Shown here one piece after another: positions 10,084 to 19,637 of a stretch of 64,000 bases of DNA. The DNA comes from JAGVSZ01 sp019137045 (GTDB taxonomy: Bacteria > Pseudomonadota > Gammaproteobacteria > Burkholderiales > SG8-39), in NCBI GenBank assembly GCA_046347635.1, contig JAXMFT010000011.1, positions 62,001-126,000 of the forward strand. Direction: 5' to 3'. The notes beneath the pieces are model-generated. The model had not been told where the DNA came from. It searched no databases and was given only the letters and a program-made list of their open reading frames with translations. A program made the position numbers and the translations under genes. Each line of letters opens with the position of its first letter. Position 1 is the stretch's first letter.

Positions 10084-11275
10084 GGCGCCGCTCGCGCGCG
10101 CGCGCGTGCCCGCCGCGCGGCGCGGGCTGGTCGCGTGCCTCGCCGCGGCGGCGCTCGGCGGGTGCGGCTCCTTCAGCCAGTTCAGCCTGAACCCGATCGA
10201 CTGGTTCAGCCGGTCGGCCCCGCCGCCGCCGGCGCCGCTCGTCCCGATCGCGAACCCGATCCCGGTGCGCGTGCTCTGGCAGGTGAACGTGGGCAAGGCG
10301 GAGCTCGCGACGTTCACCCCCGCGGTCGCCGGCGGCAGCGTGTTCGCCGCCGCCGCCGACGGGACGGTGGTGCGGCTCGACGCCGCGTCCGGCCGGCAGC
10401 TGTGGCGCGTGCGCCTGCCGAACGCCCTCTCGGGCGGCGTGGGCGCAGACGAGAAGCTCGTCGTGGTGGGATCGAGCGAGGGCGAGGTGATTGCGCTCGA
10501 CGCGGACGGCGCCACCCTGTGGCGCGCGCGCGTGTCGAGCGAGGTGCTGGCCGCGCCGGAGGTGGCGGGCGACGTCGTGGTGGTGCGCAGCGCGGACAGC
10601 CGGATCTTCGCCCTCGACGCGCGCGACGGCCGGCGGCGCTGGGTGTTCCAGCGTGCCGCGCCCGCGCTCGCCGTGCGCAGTCCGGCGGGCGTGGTCGTCG
10701 CGGGCGGATTCGTGTTCGCGGGCTTCTCCGGCGGCAAGCTCGTGGCGCTCGCGCTCGCGAACGGCGGGCAGCGCTGGGAGGGCACCGTCGCGCTGACGAA
10801 GGGCACCACCGAGCTCGAGCGCGTGAGCGACGTGGTCGGGCTGCCCTGGATCGGGGAGCGCGAAGGATGCGCGGTGGCCTACCAGGGGCGCGTCGCGTGC
10901 TTCAACCTCGGCAACGGATCGCAGCTCTGGGCGCGCGACATCTCCTCCAGCGCCGGGCTCGGGGTGGACGCGCGCTCGGTGTACGTGAGCGAGGACCGCG
11001 GCGCGGTCGCCGCCTTCGACCGCGCCGCCGGACGCAGCTTCTGGCGCCAGGACAAGCTCGCGCACCGGCGGCTCACCGCGCCGCTGCCGGTGGGCGCCGA
11101 GGTCGTGTTCGGCGATGTCGAAGGGCAGGTGCACCTGCTCGACCGCGACTCCGGGGCGTTCGTCGGGCGCGTCGCGACCGACGGCACCGCGATCCGCAGT
11201 CCGCCGGTCGAGCTCGGCCGCGGCTTCCTCATCCAGACGACCGGCGGGAACCTGTACGCGCTCGCGACGCGCTGA
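10064..11275 (+). CDS. bamB: Outer membrane assembly lipoprotein BamB
   Basis: Lipoprotein of the BAM complex that inserts outer-membrane beta-barrels. It begins with a signal peptide with lipobox ALGGC followed by GSFSQFSLNPIDWF, then an eight-bladed PQQ-type propeller with repeats such as VVRLDAASGRQLWRVRLP, VIALDADGATLWRARV and IFALDARDGRRRWVFQ. The ATG at 10064 overlaps the yfgM end by 20 bases; GTG at 10106 would give a shorter, more standard signal peptide and is equally possible. No start shows a strong Shine-Dalgarno. Confidence 0.92.
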   Translation: MPSAASRAPLARARVPAARRGLVACLAAAALGGCGSFSQFSLNPIDWFSRSAPPPPAPLVPIANPIPVRVLWQVNVGKAELATFTPAVAGGSVFAAAADGTVVRLDAASGRQLWRVRLPNALSGGVGADEKLVVVGSSEGEVIALDADGATLWRARVSSEVLAAPEVAGDVVVVRSADSRIFALDARDGRRRWVFQRAAPALAVRSPAGVVVAGGFVFAGFSGGKLVALALANGGQRWEGTVALTKGTTELERVSDVVGLPWIGEREGCAVAYQGRVACFNLGNGSQLWARDISSSAGLGVDARSVYVSEDRGAVAAFDRAAGRSFWRQDKLAHRRLTAPLPVGAEVVFGDVEGQVHLLDRDSGAFVGRVATDGTAIRSPPVELGRGFLIQTTGGNLYALATR

Positions 11276-11292
11276 CGCGCGCCGCGCCCTCC

Positions 11293-12691
11293 ATGAAGCC
11301 CACGATCGTCCTGGTCGGCCGCCCGAACGTGGGCAAGTCGACGCTGTTCAACCGGCTCACGCGCGGGCGCGCTGCGCTCGTCGCCGACCTGCCCGGGCTC
11401 ACGCGCGATCGCCATTACGGCGACGGCGTCCTCGGCGACCGGCCGTACTTCGTGGTCGACACCGGCGGCCTGGAGCCGGTGGCCAGGAGCGGCATGCTGG
11501 GCGAGATGGCGAAGCAGACCGCGAGCGCGCTCGCCGAGGCCGACGCGGTCATCTTTCTCGTGGACGGGCGCGACGGCCTCGCGCCGCAGGACCGGCGCAT
11601 CGGCGCCGAGCTGCGCGCGTTGCGCGCGCGCGTCTGGATCGCGGTCAACAAGACCGAGGGCATGGACGCCGCGATCGCGACCGCGGAGTTCCACGAGCTC
11701 GCGCTCGGACCCCCGCACGCGATCTCCGCCGCGCACGGCGACGGCGTGCGCGCGCTCCTGGACGAGGTGCTGGCGCAGTTTCCCGCCGACGAGGTCCCGG
11801 CGCTGCCCGGGGCGGACGACGCGCCGCGCATCGCGGTGGTGGGCCGGCCCAACGTGGGCAAGTCCACGCTCGTGAACCGGCTGCTCGGCGAGGAGCGCAT
11901 GATCGTGTTCGACGAGCCGGGCACGACGCGCGACGCGATCGAGGTGCCGTTCGAGCGCGGCGGCCGGCGCTACGTGCTCATCGACACCGCCGGGGTACGG
12001 CGCAAGGGCAGGGTGTTCGAGGCGATCGAGAAGTTCTCGGTGGTGAAGACCCTGCAGGCGATCGAGCACGCGAACGTCGTCGTGCTGGTGGTCGACGCGG
12101 CGCAGGGGTGTCGGAGCAGGACGCTCACCTCGCCGGCTACGTCCTGGAGCGCGGGCGCGCGATCGTGGTCGCGGCCAACAAGTGGGACGGGCTCGACGAG
12201 TACCAGCGCGAGAATGCGCGCCGGACCCTGGAGCGCAACCTCGCCTTCATCGCTTTCGCCCGGGTGCATTTCGTCCCGCGCTGCGCGGGGAGGGGCTCGG
12301 CCGGGTGCTCGCGTCGGTGGACGAGGCCTACCGTGCCGCGACCGTGCGCCTGCCGACGCCCAAGGTTACGCGCACGTTGATCGACGCCGTGGCGCGCCAG
12401 TCGCCGCCGCGGGTGGGGCTGGTGCGCCCCAAGCTGCGCTACGCGCACCAGGGCGGGGTCAATCCGCCGGTGATCGTCGTGCACGGGAGCGCGCTCGACG
12501 CGGTTCCGGCGAGCTACCGGCGCTATCTCGAGGGCGCGTTTCGCGACGCGTTCGGCCTGGTCGGCACGCCGCTGCGCATCGAATTCCGGACCGGGCGGAA
12601 CCCTTACGCGGCGCGGAAGTCCCAGGGACGCAGAAGCGCCCGCCGCGCCCGTTCCGCGGGTGGCACGGTCAGGGGAAACCGGTTAAAGTAG
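11293..12691 (+). pseudogene. der: GTPase Der (EngA), reading frame broken by two single-base deletions
   Basis: Der is an essential double-domain GTPase for 50S ribosome assembly. First G domain: GRPNVGKS at residues 9-16, DTGGLE, NKTE; second G domain: GRPNVGKS, DTAGVRRKG, then VVDAAQG. The frame breaks at a G run (12105-12108, one G short), continues one frame over as SEQDAHLAGYVLERG and NKWDGLD, breaks again at a C run (12275-12277, one C short), and resumes as ALRGEGLGRVLASVDEAY with the KH-like domain, ending at TAG 12689-12691. All domains survive in order, so these are likely sequence errors in an intact gene. The Arg-rich tail after about 12600 is uncertain. Confidence 0.9.
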
Positions 12692-12721
12692 CTGCGCAAA
12701 TAACCCGCCGCCGGAGCGACC

Positions 12722-12961
12722 ATGAGCAACAAAGGGCAACTGCTACAAGACCCGTTCCTGAACACGCTGCGCAAGGAGCACATTCCGGTGTCGATCTACC
12801 TGGTGAACGGCATCAAGCTCCAGGGCCAGATCGAGTCGTTCGATCAGTACGTCGTGCTGCTCAAGAACACGGTGACCCAGATGGTGTACAAGCACGCCAT
12901 CTCCACCGTCGTGCCGTCGCGCCCGGTGAACCTCAACATCGATCACGGCGGCGACAACTGA
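12722..12961 (+). CDS. hfq: RNA chaperone Hfq
   Basis: Hexameric Sm-like protein that pairs small RNAs with mRNAs. At 79 residues it has all the family markers: the GQLLQDPFLNTLRKE N-terminus, the Sm1 region ending FDQYVVLL, and Sm2 with VYKHAIST. The C-terminal tail is short (NIDHGGDN), as in most betaproteobacteria. It lies 13 bases before hflX, its normal partner. A weak TGGCAC (12661-12666)/TAAAGT (12684-12689) pair with 17-base spacing upstream could be its own promoter. Confidence 0.98.
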   Translation: MSNKGQLLQDPFLNTLRKEHIPVSIYLVNGIKLQGQIESFDQYVVLLKNTVTQMVYKHAISTVVPSRPVNLNIDHGGDN

Positions 12962-12974
12962 TGTTCCGGCGGTA

Positions 12975-14156
12975 GTGGCGGCCGGCGACATCACCGGGCG
13001 CCCGCAGCGACTGAACGGCGCGGGCCGCGCGGCCGACGGCGCCGTGCTCGTCGCGCTCGACTTCGGCTCCAACGACCATGCCGGCAGCCTCGCCGAGCTG
13101 CGCCTGCTCGCCGCCAGCGCGGGGGTCGACGTCCGCGCGGTCGTTCAGGGGCGGCGTGCGCGGCCCGACCCCGCGCTGTTCGCGGGCTCCGGAAAGGTGG
13201 ACGAGATCGCGCGCGCATGCGCGGCCACCGGCTCCCGGATCGTGCTCTTCGACCACGAGCTCTCCCCCGCGCAGCAGCGCAACCTGGAGCGGCGGCTGGA
13301 GTGCCGGGTCGTGGACCGCACCAGCCTCATTCTCGACATCTTCGCGCAGCGCGCGAGCTCGCACGAGGGCAAGGTCCAGGTCGAGCTCGCCCAGCTCCAG
13401 CACCTCGCCACCCGCCTGGTGCGCGGCTGGACGCACCTCGAGCGCCAGAAAGGGGGGATCGGCCTGCGCGGGCCGGGCGAGACGCAGCTCGAGACCGACC
13501 GGCGGCTGCTCGGCCAGCGCGTCAAGGTGCTGAAGTCCCGGCTCGCGCGCCTGCAGCGCCAGCGCGACGTGCAGCGCCGTGCGCGGGTGCGCGGCGAGGT
13601 GATGTCGGTTTCGCTCGTCGGCTACACCAACGCGGGCAAGTCGACGCTCTTCAACGCGCTGACGCATGCGGGCGCGTACGCCGCCGACCAGCTGTTCGCG
13701 ACCCTCGACACCACGACGCGGCGCATCTACCTGCCGGAGGTCGGGCGCATCACGGTCTCCGACACCGTCGGATTCATTCGCGCCCTGCCGCACACGCTGG
13801 TGGCGGCGTTCCGCGCCACCCTCGAGGAGACGATCCACGCCGACCTGCTCCTCCACGTCGTGGATGCGGCGAGCCCGGTGCGCGACCTCCAGGTGGAGGA
13901 GGTCAACAAGGTCCTCGCGGAGATCGGTGCCGACGGCGTCCCGCAGATCCTGGTGCTGAACAAGATCGATCTGACCGGCGTTTCCGCGGGGGTGGACCGG
14001 GACGACTGTGGTACCATCCGCCGCGTCCGAACGAGCGCCCGCACGGGCGCGGGGCTGGCGGAACTGCGTCAGGCCCTGATCGAGGCGGCCGCCTCGAAGA
14101 ACACCTCCCGGACACCGAATCAAAGCGGACTCCTGAGCGACGCGCATGTCACTTAA
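12975..14156 (+). CDS. hflX: Ribosome-associated GTPase HflX
   Basis: HflX splits stalled or heat-damaged 70S ribosomes. The 393-residue protein has the N-terminal HflX domain (about 25-200) with the GLRGPGETQLE linker motif, then the G domain with G1 GYTNAGKST (about 213-221), G3 DTVGF and G4 NKID. Start is GTG at 12975, 13 bases after hfq. The C-terminus overlaps the hflK start by 11 bases. Confidence 0.94.
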   Translation: MAAGDITGRPQRLNGAGRAADGAVLVALDFGSNDHAGSLAELRLLAASAGVDVRAVVQGRRARPDPALFAGSGKVDEIARACAATGSRIVLFDHELSPAQQRNLERRLECRVVDRTSLILDIFAQRASSHEGKVQVELAQLQHLATRLVRGWTHLERQKGGIGLRGPGETQLETDRRLLGQRVKVLKSRLARLQRQRDVQRRARVRGEVMSVSLVGYTNAGKSTLFNALTHAGAYAADQLFATLDTTTRRIYLPEVGRITVSDTVGFIRALPHTLVAAFRATLEETIHADLLLHVVDAASPVRDLQVEEVNKVLAEIGADGVPQILVLNKIDLTGVSAGVDRDDCGTIRRVRTSARTGAGLAELRQALIEAAASKNTSRTPNQSGLLSDAHVT

Positions 14157-15345
14157 CGATCCCCAGTGGGGTCGCCGCGGCGGAGGAGGGGGCGGCGGCA
14201 ACCAGGGGCCCCCCGACCTCGACGAGCTGTGGCGCAACTTCAATCAGCGCCTCGCCGGGATCTTCGGTCGCCGCGGCGGCAGCGGCGGCAGCGGCGGCGG
14301 GGCGGAGCCGCCCAGCCTGCGCCAGCTCGGCGGCGGCTTCGGGCTGCTCGTCGGACTGGTCGTGGTGGTGTGGCTCGCGAGCGGCTTCTACATCGTGGAC
14401 GAGAGCCAGCGCGGCGTGGTGCTCACCTTCGGCAAGTACGCCGAGACCACGCGACCGGGCCTGCGCTGGCGCGTGCCCTACCCGGTGCAGTCGGCCGAGG
14501 TCGTCAACGTGTCCCAGGTGCGCACCGTCGAGCTCGGCTACCGCAACAACGTCAAGTCGAAGGTGCTGCGCGAGGCGCTGATGCTCACCGACGACGAGAA
14601 CATCGTCGACATCCAGTTCGCGGTGCAGTACACGGTCAAGGATCCCGAGGACTTCCTGTTCAGCGTCCGGCGGCCCGAGCAGGTGGTCATGCAGGTCGCC
14701 GAATCGGCGATGCGCGAGATCGTGGGCAAGTCGAGCATGGACTTCGTGCTGTACGAAGGGCGCGAGCAGATCGCGGCCGCGACGCAGAAGCTCATGCAGG
14801 ACATCCTCGACCGCTACAAGGCCGGCGTGTCGATCAGCCGCGTCACGATGCAGAACGCCCAGCCGCCGGAGCAGGTCCAGGAGGCCTTCAACGACGCGGT
14901 CAAGGCGAAGCAGGACCTGGAGCGCCAGAAGAACGAAGGCCAGGCCTACTACAACGACGTCGTGCCGAAGGCGCGCGGCACCGCCTCGCGCCTGAGCGAG
15001 GAGGCGAGCGGGTACCGCCAGCGCGTCGTCGCGAACGCCGAGGGCGAGGCGGCACGCTTCCGCCTGGTGCTCGCCGAGTACGCCAAGGCGCCGGCGGTGA
15101 CCCGCGAGCGCCTCTACCTCGAGACGATGCAGCAGATCCTGTCGAGCACGAGCAAGGTGATGGTCGACGCGCGCGCCGGCGGCAACCTGCTGATGCTGCC
15201 GCTCGACAAGATCCTGCAGATGCCGGCGACCGGCGCAGCCGACGGGCTCGCCGGGGCGCGTCCCGCCGAGGCGCCGGCCGCCCCCGAGCAGCCCGCGCGC
15301 GGGCGCGACTCGCTGCGCACGCGCGATCGGGAGAGCCGGCCATGA
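14146..15345 (+). CDS. hflK: FtsH protease modulator HflK
   Basis: SPFH/band-7 protein that, with HflC, forms the large inner-membrane assembly surrounding the FtsH protease. The 399-residue protein has a Gly-rich cytoplasmic N-terminus (about 1-60), one membrane segment (about 66-85, LLVGLVVVVWLASGFYIV), the SPFH domain beginning DESQRGVVLTFGKY, a long helical region rich in Ala/Glu/Arg, and a variable Pro/Ala tail. Stop overlaps the hflC ATG as ATGA. Confidence 0.95.
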   Translation: MSLNDPQWGRRGGGGGGGNQGPPDLDELWRNFNQRLAGIFGRRGGSGGSGGGAEPPSLRQLGGGFGLLVGLVVVVWLASGFYIVDESQRGVVLTFGKYAETTRPGLRWRVPYPVQSAEVVNVSQVRTVELGYRNNVKSKVLREALMLTDDENIVDIQFAVQYTVKDPEDFLFSVRRPEQVVMQVAESAMREIVGKSSMDFVLYEGREQIAAATQKLMQDILDRYKAGVSISRVTMQNAQPPEQVQEAFNDAVKAKQDLERQKNEGQAYYNDVVPKARGTASRLSEEASGYRQRVVANAEGEAARFRLVLAEYAKAPAVTRERLYLETMQQILSSTSKVMVDARAGGNLLMLPLDKILQMPATGAADGLAGARPAEAPAAPEQPARGRDSLRTRDRESRP

Positions 15346-16235
15346 AGAGCGGCATGGGTGCGGTCCTCGGCGTCCTCGTGGTCGCGGCGGTGGTGGGCAG
15401 CCTGTCGCTCTTCACCGTCGACCAGCGCGAGAGCGCGATCGTCTTCCAGCTCGGCGAGATCCGGCACGTGGTGTCCGAGCCGGGGCTCAGGTTCAAGTTC
15501 CCCCTGATCCAGAACGTGCGCTACTTCGACCGGCGGATCCTCACCCTCGACACGCCGGACGCCGAGCGCTTCATCACCTCCGAGAAGAAGAACGTGCTGG
15601 TCGACTCGTTCGTGATGTGGCGCATCGACGACGTGAAGCAGTACTACGTCAGCGTGCGCGGCGACGAGGCGCTCGCGGTGACGCGGCTCAACCAGACGGT
15701 CAACTCCACCCTGCGCGAGGAGTTCGGCAAGCGCACCGTGCAGGAGGTGATCTCGGGCGAGCGGGACAAGATCATGACCGTCGTGCGCGAGAAGCTCGAG
15801 GACGACGCGAAGCGCATCGGCGTGCAGATCGTCGACGTCCGGCTGAAGCGCGTCGAGCTGCCCTCGGAGGTGAGCGAGGCGGTGTACCGGCGCATGGAGG
15901 CGGAGCGCCGCGCAGTGGCCGCCGAGCTGCGCTCGCAAGGGTACTCCGACGCGGAGAAGATCCGCGCCGAGGCGGACAAGGATCGCGAGGTGATCATCGC
16001 CGAGGCCTACCGCGACGCCCAGCGCGTCAAGGGCGAGGGCGACGCGCGGGCGGCCGCGGTCTACGCGCGCGCGTTCGGCGAGAACCCCGAGTTCTACGCC
16101 TTCTACCGCAGCCTCGAGACCTACCGCGCGAGCTTCCGCAACCGCGCGGACGTGCTCGTGCTCGACCCCGGCTCCGAGCTCTTCAGGTACTTCCGGAACC
16201 CGGGCGCCGCGCGCGGGACGCCGCCGGCCAAGTGA
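15342..16235 (+). CDS. hflC: FtsH protease modulator HflC
   Basis: Partner of HflK in the FtsH holoenzyme. The 297-residue protein has one N-terminal membrane segment (about 4-23), SPFH domain start FTVDQRESAIVFQLGEI, the conserved LDTPDAERFITSEKKNVLVD stretch (seen directly), and the helical stalk with RSQGYSDAEKIRAEAD. Normal length. The C-terminus is extended by a short Arg/Pro tail. Followed after 3 bases by the DUF2065 gene. Confidence 0.96.
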   Translation: MKSGMGAVLGVLVVAAVVGSLSLFTVDQRESAIVFQLGEIRHVVSEPGLRFKFPLIQNVRYFDRRILTLDTPDAERFITSEKKNVLVDSFVMWRIDDVKQYYVSVRGDEALAVTRLNQTVNSTLREEFGKRTVQEVISGERDKIMTVVREKLEDDAKRIGVQIVDVRLKRVELPSEVSEAVYRRMEAERRAVAAELRSQGYSDAEKIRAEADKDREVIIAEAYRDAQRVKGEGDARAAAVYARAFGENPEFYAFYRSLETYRASFRNRADVLVLDPGSELFRYFRNPGAARGTPPAK

Positions 16236-16238
16236 GCG

Positions 16239-16424
16239 ATGGCGGGCAGCCTGCTCTTCGCCTTCGGCCTGATGCTGGTGCTCGAGGGCATCCTGCCGTT
16301 CGTCGCGCCGGGCGTCTGGCGCGACGCGTTCCGCCGCATCATGGCGTTCACCGACGGCCAGCTGCGCTTCGCCGGGCTCGCCTCGATGCTGGCGGGGCTC
16401 GCAATCGTCGCGCTGACGCGCTAG
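16239..16424 (+). CDS. DUF2065 (YjeT-like) small membrane protein
   Basis: A 61-residue protein with two hydrophobic segments (about 3-22 and 42-60) and the family core RRIMAFTDGQLRFAGL between them. DUF2065 proteins are found after hflKC in many proteobacteria; role unknown. Its fixed position between hflC and hisZ makes it a real gene despite its size. Confidence 0.88.
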   Translation: MAGSLLFAFGLMLVLEGILPFVAPGVWRDAFRRIMAFTDGQLRFAGLASMLAGLAIVALTR

Positions 16425-16453
16425 CGCCGGGCGCCACCGCTCCGCGGCCTTCC

Positions 16454-17599
16454 ATGCGCAAGTGGCTGCTGCCCGAGTTCGTCGAGGACGTCCTGCCCGA
16501 GGAGGCGCTCGCGATCGAGTCGGCGCGCGCGCGGCTGCTCGAGGTGTTCCGGGTGCACGGGTACGAACTGGTGGCCCCGCCGATGCTCGAGTACATCGAC
16601 TCGCTGCTCACCGGCACCGGACGCGACCTCGACCTGCGCACCTTCAAGCTGATCGACCAGCTGTCGGGCCGGACGATGGGACTGCGTGCGGACATGACGC
16701 CGCAGGTCGCGCGCATCGACGCCCATCTCCTCAATCGCGCCGGCGTCGCCCGCCTGTGCTATTGCGGCACGGTGCTGCACACGCGCCCGCGCGGCCTGAC
16801 CGCCACGCGTGAGCCGGTGCAGATCGGCGCCGAGATCTACGGTCACGCCGGGATCGAGAGCGACATCGAGATCCAGCAGCTGCTGCGCGCGGCGCTGGCC
16901 GCGTGCCGCGTGGCGAACGTGCGGCTCGACGTCGGCCACGTGGCGGTGTTTCGCGCCATCGCGCGGCGCGGCGCCGTGCCGGGCGAGCTCGAAGCCGAAC
17001 TGCTGGAGGCGCTGCTGGCGAAGGACCGGCCGGGCATTGCCGCGCTCAGCGAGGCGCTCGACGGCGCGACCCGCCAGGCCCTGCGCGCGCTGCCCGACCT
17101 CTACGGCGGGCCCGAAGTCATCGATGCGGCGGCGCGCGAGCTGCCCGCCTATCCCGAGATCGGGGCGGCGCTGGCCGACCTGCGCGCGCTCGTGCGCGCG
17201 AACGGCCTGGAGCTGAGCGTCGACCTCGCGGATCTGCGCGGGTACCATTACCACAGCGGGGTGGTGTTCGCGGCGTACAGCGAACGGCTGCCGAGCGCGA
17301 TCGCGCTCGGCGGCCGCTACGACGAGGTGGGGAAGGCGTTCGGGCGGGCGCGCCCGGCGACCGGGTTCTCGATGGACCTGCGCGAGATCGCGCGCGTCGC
17401 GCCGCGGCAGGCGCGGCCCGGGGCGGTCCTCGCGCCCCATGCGGACGACGCGGCGCTGCGCGCGGCGGTGAGCGCGCTGCGCGACCGCGGGGAGGTGGTG
17501 ATCGTCGACCTTCCGGGTCACGAGGCGGCGCGCGCCGAGCTCGGGTGCGATCGCCAGCTGGTGCAACGGGCGGGCAAGTGGGAGGTCGAAGCGCTCTAG
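16454..17599 (+). CDS. hisZ: ATP phosphoribosyltransferase regulatory subunit HisZ
   Basis: A HisS paralogue that does not charge tRNA but activates the short form of HisG, the first enzyme of histidine synthesis. The 381-residue protein has class II synthetase-like motifs (PPMLEYIDSL, RADMTPQVARID, GGRYDEVGKAFGR) but no anticodon-binding domain. ATG 16454 matches the family start MRKWLLPEFVEDVLP. hisG is not in the window; the presence of hisZ predicts a short-form HisG elsewhere. Confidence 0.94.
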   Translation: MRKWLLPEFVEDVLPEEALAIESARARLLEVFRVHGYELVAPPMLEYIDSLLTGTGRDLDLRTFKLIDQLSGRTMGLRADMTPQVARIDAHLLNRAGVARLCYCGTVLHTRPRGLTATREPVQIGAEIYGHAGIESDIEIQQLLRAALAACRVANVRLDVGHVAVFRAIARRGAVPGELEAELLEALLAKDRPGIAALSEALDGATRQALRALPDLYGGPEVIDAAARELPAYPEIGAALADLRALVRANGLELSVDLADLRGYHYHSGVVFAAYSERLPSAIALGGRYDEVGKAFGRARPATGFSMDLREIARVAPRQARPGAVLAPHADDAALRAAVSALRDRGEVVIVDLPGHEAARAELGCDRQLVQRAGKWEVEAL

Positions 17600-17626
17600 C
17601 CCGAGGCGGCGGGCGCGCAGCACGCG

Positions 17627-18915
17627 ATGGCCAGGAACGTCGTCGTCATCGGTACCCAGTGGGGGGACGAGGGGAAGGGCAAGGTCGTCGACTGGCTGAC
17701 CGACCACGCCCAGGGCGTGGTGCGCTTCCAGGGCGGTCACAACGCCGGTCACACGCTCGTGATCGGCGGCCGCAAGACCGTCTTGCACCTGATCCCGTCG
17801 GGCATCCTCCATCCGGAGGTGACCTGCTACATCGGCAACGGCGTCGTGCTCTCGCCGCATGCGCTGCTGGCGGAGATGGACGAGCTCGGCGCGGCCGGGG
17901 TCGACCTCGCCGGGCGCGTGCGCATCTCCGAGGCCTGCCCGCTGATTCTCCCCTACCACGTCGCCCTCGACCTCGCGCGGGAAGCGGCGAAGGGCGCCGC
18001 CAAGATCGGAACGACCGGCCGCGGGATCGGGCCCGCGTACGAGGACAAGGTCGCGCGGCGCGCGCTCCGGCTCCAGGACCTGCTCGCACCCGCCCGCTTC
18101 GCGGCGCAGCTCGAGGAGCTGCTCGATTTCCACAACTTCGTGCTCACCCGCCGCCTCGGCGCGGCGCCGGTCGACTTCGCGCGCACGCGCGACGAGGCGC
18201 TCGCCATGGCGCCGCGGCTCGCGCCGCTCGTCACCGACGTACCGCGCGCGCTGTACGAGGCGCACCGGGCGGGGCGCAACCTCCTGTTCGAGGGTGCGCA
18301 GGGCAGCCTCCTCGACGTCGACCACGGCACCTATCCGTACGTCACTTCGAGCAACTGCGTCGCGGGCGCCGCCGCGGCCGGCGCGCGGGCGTCGGGCCGC
18401 AGATCTCCACTACGTCCTCAAGGATCACCAAGGCCTACACCACGCGCGTGGGCTCCGGTCCGTTCCCGACCGAGCTCGAGGACGGCACCGGCGAGCGGCT
18501 GCGCGCGCGGCAACGAGTTCGGCGCGACGACCGGGCGGCCGCGCCGCTGCGGGTGGTTCGACGCCGCGGCGCTGAAGCGCTCGATCCAGGTGAACGGCGT
18601 CTCCGGGCTGTGCGTCACCAAGCTCGACGTGCTCGACGGCATGGACGAGCTGAAGGTGTGCGTCGGCTATCGCATCGAGGGGCAATTCAGCGATCTCCTG
18701 CCCGCGGGGGCCGAGGACACCGCGCGCTGCGGGCTCGGTCTGAAGACCTGCCGGGCTGCGACGACTTCGTCGGGGTCCAGCGGCTGGAGGCGCTGCCGCG
18801 CAATGCGCGCGCCTACCTCGACCGCATCGAGGCGATCTGCGGCGTGGCGATCGACATCATCTCAACCGGGCCGGATCGCGCGGAGACGATCGTCCGGCGC
18901 CATCCGTTCCACTGA
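17627..18915 (+). pseudogene. purA: Adenylosuccinate synthetase PurA, reading frame broken by about five indels
   Basis: PurA makes adenylosuccinate from IMP, aspartate and GTP. The first two thirds are intact, with GTQWGDEGKGK (8-18), GGHNAGHT, TTGRGIGPAYEDK and HGTYPYVTSSN. From about 18385 the frame changes repeatedly: GVGPQ, LHYVL, ITKAYTTRVGSGPFPTELED, GNEFGATTGRPRRCGW and LPGCDDFVGVQ are each in a different frame from the preceding piece. The end is normal (ISTGPDRAETIVRRHPF, stop 18913-18915). Every conserved block is present and in order, which argues for sequence errors, not decay. Shifts fall near 18385, 18404, 18420, 18510 and 18750. Confidence 0.9.
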
Positions 18916-18937
18916 AAGCGCTGAGCGGGCGAGGACG

Positions 18938-19449
18938 ATGCCGAGACCTGCTTGCGGTAGCTGGTCGACTACCACCGGTCGATCGAGCAGCTCGCCGCGC
19001 AGGTGCACGACTCCGGGCTGGCGGATTTCAACCAGATCGTGTGCATCGCGCGCGGAGGCCTGCGGGTGGGCGACGTCATGTCGCGCATCTTCAAGCTGCC
19101 GCTCGCGATCATCTTCACCAGCTCCTACTCGGGCGAGGCAGGGATGCAGCGCGGCAGCCTCACCGTGTCCAAGCACATGTCGATGACCACCGACGGCATC
19201 GGCGAGCGCGTGCTGCTGGTCGACGACCTGGTCGACTCGGGCGTGACGCTCGACGTCGTCCGGCGGCACATCGTGGAAGGCTTCCCGGGAGTGAGGGAGA
19301 TCCGCACCGCGGTGCTCTGGTACAAGCAGTGCTCGAAATACAAGCCCGACTACTTCGTCGAGTACCTCGCGGAGAACCCCTGGATCCACCAGCCGTTCGA
19401 GCCCTACGACCTGATGAGCGCGGACGACCTACTCAAGCGGACCGCTTGA
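18938..19449 (+). pseudogene. Phosphoribosyltransferase, frameshifted near its N-terminus
   Basis: A PRTase of the type found after purA in betaproteobacteria, often annotated as hypoxanthine or general phosphoribosyltransferase. From about 18968 one frame reads VDYHRSIEQLAAQVHDSG to the end, with the PRPP loop LLVDDLVDSGVTL and the C-terminal NPWIHQPFEPYDL. Continuing upstream in that frame meets a TAG at about 18957. A start ATG at 18938 lies in another frame (MPRPACGSWS), and adding one base near 18963-18967 would join the two. The N-terminus is unreliable. Substrate cannot be assigned from sequence alone. Confidence 0.8.
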
Positions 19450-19511
19450 GCGCGGCGAGAGCGGACACCGGGGCCGCGCCGGGACTACGGCGCGCAGGAG
19501 TCGAAAACCGG

Positions 19512-19599
<88 letters not shown>

Positions 19600-19637
19600 C
19601 GCGGCGCGCATTCTAATTGAATCGCAGGCGCCCTTCA

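Noticed and set aside
12600..12720. An alternative Der C-terminus in another frame (KRPPRPFRGWHGQGKPVK)
   Set aside because: That frame has no stop before it runs through hfq; the frame ending at 12691 stops cleanly before the hfq ribosome-binding region. The basic tail remains uncertain.
13040..14120. HflX region read in a second frame as a long Arg-rich protein
   Set aside because: It is a codon-bias shadow; the G1, G3 and G4 motifs are only in the frame starting at 12975.
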